Of a stretch of 64,000 bases of DNA, positions 55,112 through 64,000 are shown one piece after another. The position numbers and the translations under genes were made by a program. Under the pieces are notes generated by a model, which made no database searches, was not told where the DNA came from, and worked only from the letters and a program-made list of their open reading frames with translations. Position 1 is the first letter of the stretch. Each line of letters starts with the position of its first letter. Origin of the DNA: Bolinopsis microptera (taxonomy: Eukaryota; Ctenophora; Tentaculata; Lobata; Bolinopsidae); contig NC_087075.1 in assembly GCF_026151205.1 (NCBI RefSeq), forward strand, positions 2,826,359-2,890,358. Reading direction: 5' to 3'.

Positions 55112-57814
55112 ATGGACCGCTCATTCCTAAGTGTGCTCAAAACCCTGAAAATCGGGCATTCCATCCAACTCCCTCAAGACAACTATGCTGCTCTCAATAT
55201 GTTACTTCCCATGGTGCTGCAAAAAGAACATAGAAAAGTGTCAGAATTGATTAGCAGTAGTCCATATTTTGACATTGATACTGTTTTACCAAAAATAAAG
55301 CGAACTTTACTTCATATGGCTGCAAACATTGGTGCAGCTGAATGTGTTGCAGTTCTCTTGAACGCTGGTGCCAATCCAAATAGGCCAGATAGCAATGGGG
55401 TTGTTCCATTACATTTTGCTGCTCGTAATGGATTTAAAGATTGTTGCAAGCTTCTTTTAAATAAAGGTGCGGATCCAAAAGTACCAGATAACGATGGTTT
55501 AACATCTGTTCATTGGGCAGCTCTAAGTGGCAGAAATGAGCTCCTTGCTGATTTGCTTTCACGGAACATTGAGCTTAATGTACGTGATAAAATGGGTCAG
55601 ACAGCTTTGCATTTTGCGGCCATGCATGGACATTATAAAACAGTGGAATATTTAGTTGACAACGGTGCTCAAGTAAATGATGTGAACATTGAAGGGCATT
55701 CACCTCTCATACTGTCAGCTAAAGAAGGGCACCAACAATGTATAGATCTTTTGCTATCATATGGGGCTAGTCCTTCAGCTAAAAATTCAAATGGTATGTC
55801 AGTGTTACAAATCTTGGTTTCTAATCGGTACCTTGACTGTGTCTATTCTTTGACACAGTCTCACCCTACTCAGTTGTGCAATCTCATTGAGACCCTCAGA
55901 GTTCCTGAAATGATCAACTACAAATATGTAATTGAATGTATCCAGCATATTTGCTGCAAAAAAAGAAGTTTAGTTTTAAAGATTTGGGAGACTCTGGTTT
56001 CTCTAACAATAAATACTGGAAAGGAAGTCATGTCTTCTAATACTGATAAGGCTACTCCAAAAGCTTTTGTCAGTCTTGTGAAAGCCTTGAAACAAATCAG
56101 CATGTTAGACGAAGTTTCTCTCATTGTATCTCACTGCAGCAAATCTAGAACTCACAGTGATTCAAGCACACCAACTACAATGTCCCCTCCAACTACCCCA
56201 TCAGGGTCTAGTTCTTTCACTTTTGGATGTTTCTTTGAAAGCCCTGTGATCATAAATCGACTTGATGATGTTTGGATTATTCTTGAACAGTGGATGGCCA
56301 TGCTTAGTAAAGAAGTCATTGCAAAACGCAGGTCAGATATATCAATTTCTGAGCTGCTAGCTTCAACTGATACCGATACCAAAGCTGGAAATCTGTTCCT
56401 CTGTGACACATTTGATGGTGACTCTAAATCACTGGATAAAGTCTCAGATAATTTGTGCACAGTCATTGAGGCATATCATCTGTGGTCAAAAGACACCTCT
56501 CTTCACCTTAAATTTGAAGAGTTTGTTACCTCCTATTCCGATGTCTTTAAGGTTTTCCTTGCTCACAACAGCTTTTTCATATTCAACCAACTTAAGTTTT
56601 TCTTGGAATCTCCAAGTTTCATGAGACAGTTCAATGGAATCAGAAAAGTGATTTATCAGAAAGATCTTGCTCTCAGAAAGAAATGGTTTTATGACAATTT
56701 ATATGAAGATATTGCTCCGAATACTCACCCTGATGACAGTGCAAAGATCAGAATCCGTCGAGATGACATATTCAACAGCTCGTGTTCAGAGATCTACAAT
56801 GCTAATTTAGACGATTTGAGGAAGAATTTTGTGATTTCATTTCATGGGGACCAAGGTATAGGAGCTGGTGTGAGGCGTGAATGGTTCAATATTCTTACAA
56901 ATGAAATGCTAAATGAGGATTATGCACTTTTTACTAATTCGAACGATGGTATGACCTTCCAACCTAGTCATATTTCCGATATTCAAGAAGATCATTTAAA
57001 TTATTTCAGATTTGCAGGGATTATAATGGGGTTATCCTTGTACCACAGCAATGTCATCAATATCCATTTTACAAAATCGTTTTACAAGCATATTCTTGGG
57101 ATTCCATCTGATTACACTGATGTTAGGTCCATTGATCCAGGATATGCTAACAGTTTACAATGGTTGCTGGATAATGATATTACAGAGTTTGAAGATGATC
57201 TGGGACTGACTTTCAGTGAAGATCAGAATGTTCTGGGTGAAGCCAGGGTGGTAGAACTAAAACCAGGAGGTTCCAGTATTCCAGTAGCTGAAAGTAACAA
57301 ACAGGAATACGTGGAGTTAGTAACAGAATATAAAATGACAAGCGCTATCCGGCCCCAGATCAACAGTTTTCTTGATGGATTTCATTCCATAATCCCAGCC
57401 TCACTCGTCGCTATATTCAACGAAAACGAGCTGGAATTACTAATGTGTGGGGTTCCCAACATTGACCCCCACGACTGGGAAACAAACACCACCTACAACA
57501 ACTACGAGGCTGAAGATCAAGAGATCCTCTGGTTCTGGGAGGTTGTCCACGAATTTACCCCTGAGGAGCGCGCACTGCTCTTACAATTCTGCACTGGTAG
57601 CTCCAAGGTGCCTCTGGGAGGGTTTGCTGGTCTACAGGGATCCGGGGAGGTGATGCCCTTCACCATTAGTAAAACTCATGACCAGAATAAATTACCTACT
57701 GCCAGCACTTGTTTTAATTTACTGAAACTGCCAAGTTATAAATCGTTCGAAATTGTTAAAAGTAAGTTAAAGATAGCCATTAAGTATGGTTCAGAAGGAT
57801 TTGATTTTGTATGA
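55112..57814 (+). CDS. HACE1: HACE1, ankyrin-repeat HECT E3 ubiquitin ligase
   Basis: An intact, intronless 900-codon frame with ATG at 55112. The length is close to human HACE1 (909). Ankyrin repeats cover about residues 65-245 (TLLHMAANIGAAECVAVLL; QTALHFAAMHGHYKTVEYL). The middle region (about 250-560) matches the HACE1 layout. The HECT domain occupies about 570-900: NFVISFHGDQGIGAGVRREW, DHLNYFRFAGIIMGL, FTKSFYKHILGIP, SIDPGYANSLQWLLDND, then the catalytic cysteine in TASTCFNLLKLP (C867, 33 residues from the end, as in human). It transfers ubiquitin from E2 to substrates; in vertebrates RAC1 is a target (family knowledge). ATTTATCTCAG ends three bases before the ATG, so a 5' UTR intron or trans-splice acceptor is likely. 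No coding introns, although the vertebrate gene has many: either intron loss or a functional retrocopy. Confidence 0.95.
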   Translation: MDRSFLSVLKTLKIGHSIQLPQDNYAALNMLLPMVLQKEHRKVSELISSSPYFDIDTVLPKIKRTLLHMAANIGAAECVAVLLNAGANPNRPDSNGVVPLHFAARNGFKDCCKLLLNKGADPKVPDNDGLTSVHWAALSGRNELLADLLSRNIELNVRDKMGQTALHFAAMHGHYKTVEYLVDNGAQVNDVNIEGHSPLILSAKEGHQQCIDLLLSYGASPSAKNSNGMSVLQILVSNRYLDCVYSLTQSHPTQLCNLIETLRVPEMINYKYVIECIQHICCKKRSLVLKIWETLVSLTINTGKEVMSSNTDKATPKAFVSLVKALKQISMLDEVSLIVSHCSKSRTHSDSSTPTTMSPPTTPSGSSSFTFGCFFESPVIINRLDDVWIILEQWMAMLSKEVIAKRRSDISISELLASTDTDTKAGNLFLCDTFDGDSKSLDKVSDNLCTVIEAYHLWSKDTSLHLKFEEFVTSYSDVFKVFLAHNSFFIFNQLKFFLESPSFMRQFNGIRKVIYQKDLALRKKWFYDNLYEDIAPNTHPDDSAKIRIRRDDIFNSSCSEIYNANLDDLRKNFVISFHGDQGIGAGVRREWFNILTNEMLNEDYALFTNSNDGMTFQPSHISDIQEDHLNYFRFAGIIMGLSLYHSNVINIHFTKSFYKHILGIPSDYTDVRSIDPGYANSLQWLLDNDITEFEDDLGLTFSEDQNVLGEARVVELKPGGSSIPVAESNKQEYVELVTEYKMTSAIRPQINSFLDGFHSIIPASLVAIFNENELELLMCGVPNIDPHDWETNTTYNNYEAEDQEILWFWEVVHEFTPEERALLLQFCTGSSKVPLGGFAGLQGSGEVMPFTISKTHDQNKLPTASTCFNLLKLPSYKSFEIVKSKLKIAIKYGSEGFDFV

Positions 57815-58418
57815 AATTTTGATGTTGCTTTATTTTGTGAACTGATTTTTACGTTATGTTATATATAATTTTGTATACATGAGTTGTTTTAGTTGGAAGA
57901 CGTGACATACGTTGAAGTATGAGATAAATTGGTAGTGTGCAAGTATATATGATATGATTTTCAAGTTTTTATGCAAATTACTACCAAAATAAACAGCAAT
58001 ATGCAAGTTGATTGTTTTTATTGAGACCTCAGTTATTATTGTAAGCTCATTTTGGAATTTAATTGCATTGATTTTTAAGGATTTCTGTAGACCTATTACG
58101 ACTCGCCATAATTTATTTGTCAAAATTTCCCGGATATTTTCAGTTTGAATACCAAATTTTTTTGATCTTTTGAGTCTCATTCATCTTGTAAATAATGCAC
58201 ATAAATTAAATTCTACCATAATAATAATCTGATCTCATTCTCTGCGGCATGATTAACTTATTTAATTTCTGCTTCAGATTACAGTTATATTTATAGCGAA
58301 ATTCGAGTGTTCATCAATGAATATCCAAATATAGATTCCAAATGATGATGTAAGCTACCAGATAGTACGTACCAGAGTGCATACCAGAGAGATAGCAACC
58401 AAGCCCCACAGTCGTCTA
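57815..58418. other. HACE1 3' UTR and spacer
   Basis: AATAAA at 57988-57993, 174 bases after the stop, is the likely poly-A signal. Upstream coding for the ABTB-like gene is closed by an in-frame TAG near 58331. Confidence 0.55.
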
Positions 58419-60342
58419 ATGATAACGCCTAAGAGATCAGAACATGCAACAAGCGGTAACAGGTACTTGGTGGTTAAAAAAAAACATTTTTCCTTTGCAA
58501 ACAAATCTCCAGATATCTAATCTTTAGACAACCTGGTTAGCTTTAATGTTCTTAATAAAATTGATCAAAAATAAGTTCATCACCCTACCAATTATGGACG
58601 ATTAACTAATTAACTTGCAGAACAGAGAAAGAGATACACCCTCTAAGACAATGGCCATGGAGGAACAAGCACATCGAGAACACGCTAAAAAACCCAAACT
58701 TTACGTTTTGTAGAACTGATATCAACTTGATCGTCGAGAAAGATGCTGTTGGTATGTGTTACTTTCACTTTTAAATAGCGACGGACAAAATCTTAAGTGG
58801 TATAATTTTACTGTTTCGTCAATCTCCATAATCTCAGCTATTCAAACATATCATTGCAGTGATCATATTATACCCACTATAATATTGAATAATTTGGACT
58901 ATTTTAAAAACATCGCAGATTACATCAGCGAGATTATGAAGCACCCCCTGAAGAAGCTCTCCAACGAGTTGAAGCATCTCTCAGTTCGGTTCCTCCGAAC
59001 ATCCAAAGCTGAGGTCCAAACTGCTTTAAGACTCATCTTCCATGATAACCTCTCTCACCTTGCACTAGGTAAGACACACATTCCAAAGAAGTACTATTTT
59101 ATAGTTTTGAAGTATCTGACACATCAGTTCTCGTGTTTTTACTAATTACTTAGTTGACTAATTATGTTGTCTTGCAGCGTCAGGCGTACATGCGTTCTCT
59201 TTGTTCCTGATGAGTATGGACAAGTACAAGTTCAGTAAATCTGTCCGGTGTCTTCTTTCCTTTTCTGTAGGACACTTCTTCAGGTTATTAAATGGATTTA
59301 TGAGTATTACGACTGTCATGTTATATGAATAAATATTATAAAATTAAATAGATTTATGTAAATTTTCTGGTTACATTGAGACCGAAAAACTCATTTAATT
59401 CCTACTAAACTAAAGCAGTAAATTAATTAATTAATTAGTTAATGAATTAATTAATTAATTAATTAACTAACTAATCTAGGTAATAATAAACTAACACCAC
59501 CAGATGGCTGGTGGATCACAACATATCAAAGCGAGTAACTGACTGCAGTGTGGTTTATCTAGCAGCTGCATTCCAGTGCCTCACTGAGGAGCTTCTCACC
59601 CGGACCATCCAGACCAAAGTAACATCAGATTCCAGCAAAGGTATTTCCTGGGCACATCTGTGTTGTCTGAAGCATTTGTTGTGTTTGTTCGTGTGTTCGT
59701 GTGTTTGTTTGTAGTGTGTCTGTGTGGGTATTGTGTGTTGATAACGTTTGAACAGATTAGCAGATTATTAAGATTATCCTGTTCTGCTTTACGTTGTGTT
59801 TTGAACATGTGTATGCTTGAAATTCAATGACTGCATTTTGGGGAGATTATCAAAAGTATTGATTCATATAAAACAGTGGAGCGACCGACGTGAAACCAAG
59901 CAAGCACGTGCATTATTCAATCAGTTCACGTGCAAGTTGAAACACAGAATGATGCTAAAAACGACCACGAATTTAAGATTAATTTAATTACCTGTTTGAC
60001 ACATTGTGAAAGCACATAGACTCTAATGATCTGACTGATGGATACAAATTGATTAACATTCGATTCTAGATGAGTGTGATCTCCCCATGTAAAATGCAAA
60101 CACTTAACCAAAACCCGTGATCACGTGTTACATGATCACGTGTCACATGATCACGTGTTACGTGACACTTGACCACGTGTGACTGATGGAACACCACGTG
60201 TTAGGGAAGCAGAAAGCGGGGAAGGAAGTGCCCACTACACAGGTGTATCAGTACTACAACATCCTAGACTGGGACACCAGCTGGTGCCCTCCCTGCCTCA
60301 ACAGAGACTCCGGTCCTAGCACCAGCGGATGGGTTGCTGGAG
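58419..60342 (+). CDS. ABTB2/ABTB3 (BTBD11)-like protein, 5' part
   Basis: Exons: 58419-58462 (possible start ATG), 58621-58751, 58919-59068, 59178-59283, 59504-59640, 60205-60342; phases agree throughout (2,1,1,2,1,1). The joined peptide reads PWRNKHIENTLKNP, then HLSVRFLRTSKAEVQTALRL, then SVGHFFRWLVDHN, then RVTDCSVVYLAAAFQCLTEE. The last part is the histone-H2A-like fold that ABTB2 and BTBD11 carry before their ankyrin and BTB domains (recalled from the family). Those downstream domains are not in the window, so the gene should continue to the right. The first and last exons are less sure: the first is 14 codons with an unproven start, and the last (QVYQYYNILDWDTSWCPPC) has no recognised counterpart. 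Family role: cullin-3-type adaptor or scaffold. Confidence 0.75.
59422..59480. repeat. (TTAA)n-type repeat in the ABTB-like intron
   Basis: ATTAATTAATTAG units ending about 25 bases before the acceptor at 59503. Confidence 0.8.
60112..60180. repeat. Short repeat of CACGTG sites
   Basis: GATCACGTGTTACAT repeated about three times plus a degenerate copy, giving four E-box cores (CACGTG) in 70 bases, just upstream of the last proposed ABTB-like exon. Confidence 0.75.
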
Positions 60343-63300
60343 GTACGCGATGCGCTTGCTTTATGTGGCGCTGCGCACACACTCACCCCGCGTGCATTGT
60401 GTGCCAATCTTAACGCTTTACACGTTTTTACCCCGTGTACAAGCACTAGCTCTCATCTCTTGCACTGTTTTCGTGTGGATGCTAAGATTACTTTGTGGTA
60501 GCATATTTGCAGGTGCTATAGTGCGCTATGTAGCTATAGTGCGCTATGTGTGCCACCCTTCTACCTGCGCTATCATGTTCCTGCGCTGTGTGTGCTTAAA
60601 TACAACCTTATCCCAGGGGGTCTTCCATTTGAAATATTGTGAAAAAATGTGAAAGTAATTTTGTGAAAATCCAAAGCTGGCAGGATAGAATTTTACATTT
60701 TTGTCACATGGATACCCTCTGCAAGCACCAGTAACCATAGTAACCGCTACTGTGAGCTGATATGTGGTTCTATGTCTCCTCTGTGTTTAATTCTCTGTTA
60801 CGTGTTAAGCAGATACCTGGGTTCTTGTGTGAATGGCTACACATTGCTTGTCAAGATTAACATTATTATCATTGCATTAGTAGCTAATCTTGTCATTAGT
60901 AGCTAATCTTGTCTGATTTCTTATTGATTTTAACTCTTCTTTTTATCAAAGTTAAACTCTTAAACTTGTTGGTTTCTCTTAATGTCTATTAAAAAGCAGT
61001 TTTGTATAATTTTTAATAGAATTTTATGAGAGAAGGGATACAGCTGCACTGGGTGCTAAGATAAATTAACAAACAACAAACAAATAATATAATAAAGTGA
61101 AACTTGTAATTTAGATTTAAAGACAACCATTACCCATCAATCCCGTAATAACAAGGTACTCTACTACAATTTAAATTTAGATTAAATTAAGTTTAATGTT
61201 GGGGTGTTATACCCTAAAGCATAGCCTCTTACGTTAAGAGGAAATATGAGAGGTAATATAAAACAATACAGATTTACATACTCGCATGAAGTAGCTTGAC
61301 ATTTGAAAATGTACTGATATCAGTACTCAATCATCTCTAAGTTATCTCTTATCTGGTTATTTTCTATGACTGGAGCTGGATTATAATAATACTATAGAGC
61401 TTCTGTGCCGGTATGCACCAGTGTCCAGTTTATGCCAGTATGCACCAGTATTTGCCGGTATTTGCCGGTATGCACCAGTATTTGCCGGTATGCACCAGTA
61501 TTTGCCGGTATTTGCCGGCATGCACCAGTTTATGCCAGTATGCACCAGTATTTGCCGGTATTTGCCGGTATGCACCAGTTTATGCCAGTATTTGCCGGTA
61601 TGCACCAGTTTATGCCAGTATTTGCCGGTATGCACCAGTTTATGCCAGTATTTGCCGGTATGCACCAGTTTATGCCAGTATGCGCCAGTGTGCGCTGGTA
61701 TTTGCCAGTATTTGCCAATATGCACCAGTTTATGCCAGTATGTGCCAGTATGAATACTCACTTTTCCCCAATGACTGGACCTGGATAGTAATGATATTAC
61801 AAAGTACAGCTGCATATGACTGGACACGATTCTCAGAACTGGTAGAGCAATGTAACCGCTATTTCCCTAATATGGTATAATTACTAGCGAGATCTCTCTC
61901 TCTGCAGGTTATGTAAGATGCTTTAATTGCACCTGCTTTTCTTTACAATATAATGCATCTGCTCTGGAGATATTGACGAAAAAAATCAGAAGATAACGTC
62001 AAATTTTATGATATCATTGGCAAATAAGTTCTAACTTCTTAAGTTGGAAGAGCGCAAAATAGAAGGTTAGTTGAGCTACATAACACAGTTACATAACACA
62101 GTTACATAACACAGTTACATAACACAGTTATCTGTGGAATTGTGTAAAACTGCATTCTATTGGCCAAGTATTCTTGTCACTATCAAGTTTTAGTAATTCA
62201 GAGGATTCTCTCAAGTTTAGAACATTTTGCCGGTTGATGGTAGGCGAAATCTCATTCTGTCAAATGGGATCCAGGAATAAGGTCCTGGAGCTAAAACGGG
62301 CTGTATGTTGGACCAGATGAATCTAATGTTGGCCACAATTTCTATAGGTTCATAAGTAAGGAATGTGCCAAATCCTGTTCAGCTTTTTATCATTTTCCGG
62401 GCTACTATCTCTTCGCACTGTTTCGTAAACCCGAAAAACAGAATTTTCCGCACAACATTTATTTCAGCTTTGAAGTCACTTCGCATGATTTTGAATTCCG
62501 ACATTGTAATTAAGTTCAGCTAATTCTTCCTTACAGTCTGAAAAGAGGCGTTGAAAAGGTCTGATTATCAGGATAGAATATTAGTGCGTTATAATGTACT
62601 GTGTATACTGTGCATGCTGTGTATAGTGTATACTGTGTATAGTGTATTATGTACACACATAGTCCTCTTACTAACAGTGTATATTCTGGCTACTGATGAC
62701 AAATGTACATTGTACACTTTACAGTTAAAGTAATTCAACACTGTATACATATTACACACAGAGGGCACATTAGCCACTTACTATTAAATTAAAGGACCAG
62801 TTAACTGAAAAATTTGTAGTCTCCAATTTGGCTAAGATTTAAATCAGCTGTGACAAACTGGTAAAGAATCGTATCGCCGAAAGAACCAACTCTCTAGCGT
62901 ACGTGTAACGCGTGTTATTGCAATAATAAGCTGTGGCCTCGTGACGTCACGAAGTCCCTCAGTGCGCGCTGGCATAGCGTAATACGTTGCAAATGTTTAT
63001 CGTTGTCATTAAAACACATGTAACTCACTCAAATTTTAGAATTATGACTATTACCCTAGTTCTCCCAAATCCTTATAGTTTTGGCTATCATCCTAACTAA
63101 AGGAATAGCTGATTGGATGTACAGTGCTCACGTCATGATTTTAAACAGTGATATAGCTTCTTGAACAGTGGCGGGTGAATGTAGGTTAGAAAGTTTCTGC
63201 TATTACAGTTCTTATGTCATATGTGATAATTTCGGATTGTTTTCATTGCTTAATTACACAAGCAGCCAGCAGGGAGACTGTACCGATTATTTTTCCCCAG

Positions 63301-63688
63301 TCCATGAAACTCTAACGAATTTAGAAAGGATCTAGATAAGTAGGAGTTTGTTCAATTCCGAGAGCAATTATATTTATAGCATAGCGAAATTTCTAATTTT
63401 AATCCGCATGTGTCAGCCAGTATAGGAGACAAGAAGTCTGGCTACTTTACGGCCGTTCCTCTGGAACCATCAGTAGAAGTAGCTTCTATCAGAACAGTGC
63501 CGTGGGAACAGAATTCCCGCCAAAATACCCGGTCTACCAAATAGTAATACAGATTGGAGTTCGAGTGTATGGTGTGCGGTGTGTTTTGAATTAGACTTGC
63601 GGCTTACCTAGTTGTTATCCTAATTGCATTATCATCGGTACATACTTACTTTGTTACTTTGTTACTTTGTAGGGCTTCATAGAATCCT
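60343..63688. other. ABTB-like intron/spacer, no exon recognised
   Basis: Apart from the minisatellites at 61405-61755 and 62080-62130 (ACATAACACAGTT, about four copies), nothing is recognised. The ankyrin and BTB exons expected for this gene were looked for and not seen. Confidence 0.45.
61405..61755. repeat. 10-11-bp minisatellite
   Basis: Alternating units TATTTGCCGG, TATGCACCAG and TTTATGCCAG, about 33 copies. All frames on both strands stay open (for example Cys-Gln-Tyr-Leu-Pro-Val repeats), which is a composition effect. Confidence 0.95.
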
Positions 63689-64000
63689 CTATCGGGCCAT
63701 CGAAAAAGTCGACCCCCCGGACAGTGTAGAAACTGTTTTATCACCACTCCAATCCAGCAAGGAGTTTCCATTCCGACGGTTGTATCCTGGAGCTGGAGGC
63801 TCGTCCGGAAATGACTTCACGAAGTTCGTTAAAGCTGCTTTGAATTGCATAGGATCCTCGATGGTGTGCATATGTGTTGGGATTACATTCCATAATCGAG
63901 GTCCGGTTACTGCAAATGAGTTGTCATGTAGTGCTTGATTACGTTGACTGCTGGACTTAGCTATACTGGGCACAACTGCTTTTTGACCATGTCTGAGAGT
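63689..64000 (-). pseudogene. LINE ORF2 C-terminal fragment, runs off the window
   Basis: Minus-strand frame with NSFAVTGPRLWNVIPTHM, MQFKAALTNFVKSFPDEPPA and PGYNRRNGNSLLDW. This is the WN.(L/I)P and FK..L box order at the end of many LINE reverse transcriptase proteins. The N-terminal part lies beyond 64000. The frame is open to the window edge, so it may be young. It is unrelated in sequence to the 10.2-kb element. Confidence 0.75.

Noticed and set aside
61381-61880. Cys-rich repeat proteins on both strands
   Set aside because: Open in several frames at once because of the 10-11-bp array; no sign of selection for one frame.

Overview
The window is animal nuclear DNA. It has AT-rich intergenic sequence, GT-AG introns, polyadenylation signals, dense minisatellites, small inverted-repeat transposons and LINE fragments. 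Three gene families specific to or typical of animals can be read directly: a homeodomain-interacting protein kinase (HIPK), nurim (NRM) and the HECT ligase HACE1. An ABTB2/ABTB3-like gene is also present. The mix of genes, the NERD-helicase gene and the repeat types would suit an early-branching marine invertebrate such as a cnidarian. The lineage is inference and cannot be fixed from this sequence.

Layout. 1-1250: hexamer satellite in two inverted arms. 1250-10,050: repeat-rich land with no host gene, holding several families of short inverted-repeat elements whose target-site duplications (8-9 bp) can be read, a 335-bp tandem repeat and an old LINE fragment on the minus strand. 10,240-13,442: two LINE remnants head to tail. 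15,047-18,667: nested fold-back elements, two weak transposon-like remnants and a 480-bp palindromic element. 18,836-28,383 (+): a 14-exon HIPK kinase (N-terminus missing). 31,264-31,995 (-): a single-exon protein with a CCHC zinc knuckle. 36,430-50,900 (-): an eight-exon nurim gene with an extra 137-residue tail. 41,860-44,037 (+): an intronless NERD-nuclease/SF1-helicase gene lying inside nurim intron 4 on the opposite strand. 55,112-57,814 (+): an intronless complete HACE1. 58,419-60,342 (+): the 5' part of an ABTB2/ABTB3-like gene. 63,689-64,000 (-): another LINE end.

How it fits together. HIPK (nuclear kinase), nurim (inner nuclear membrane), HACE1 (ubiquitin ligase) and ABTB-like (BTB/ankyrin adaptor) are unrelated housekeeping or signalling genes; no operon-like logic is seen. 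The most unusual points are the nested NERD-helicase gene, the nurim tail, a splice acceptor copied four times in tandem at nurim exon 3, a recurring tendency of minisatellites to abut splice sites in HIPK and nurim, a perfect 29-bp intronic hairpin, and at least four short transposon families sharing 8-9-bp target duplications with a resolvable nested insertion.

Exon models were built by hand from reading frame, intron phase, splice consensus and recalled family sequence. No alignment or transcript data were available.
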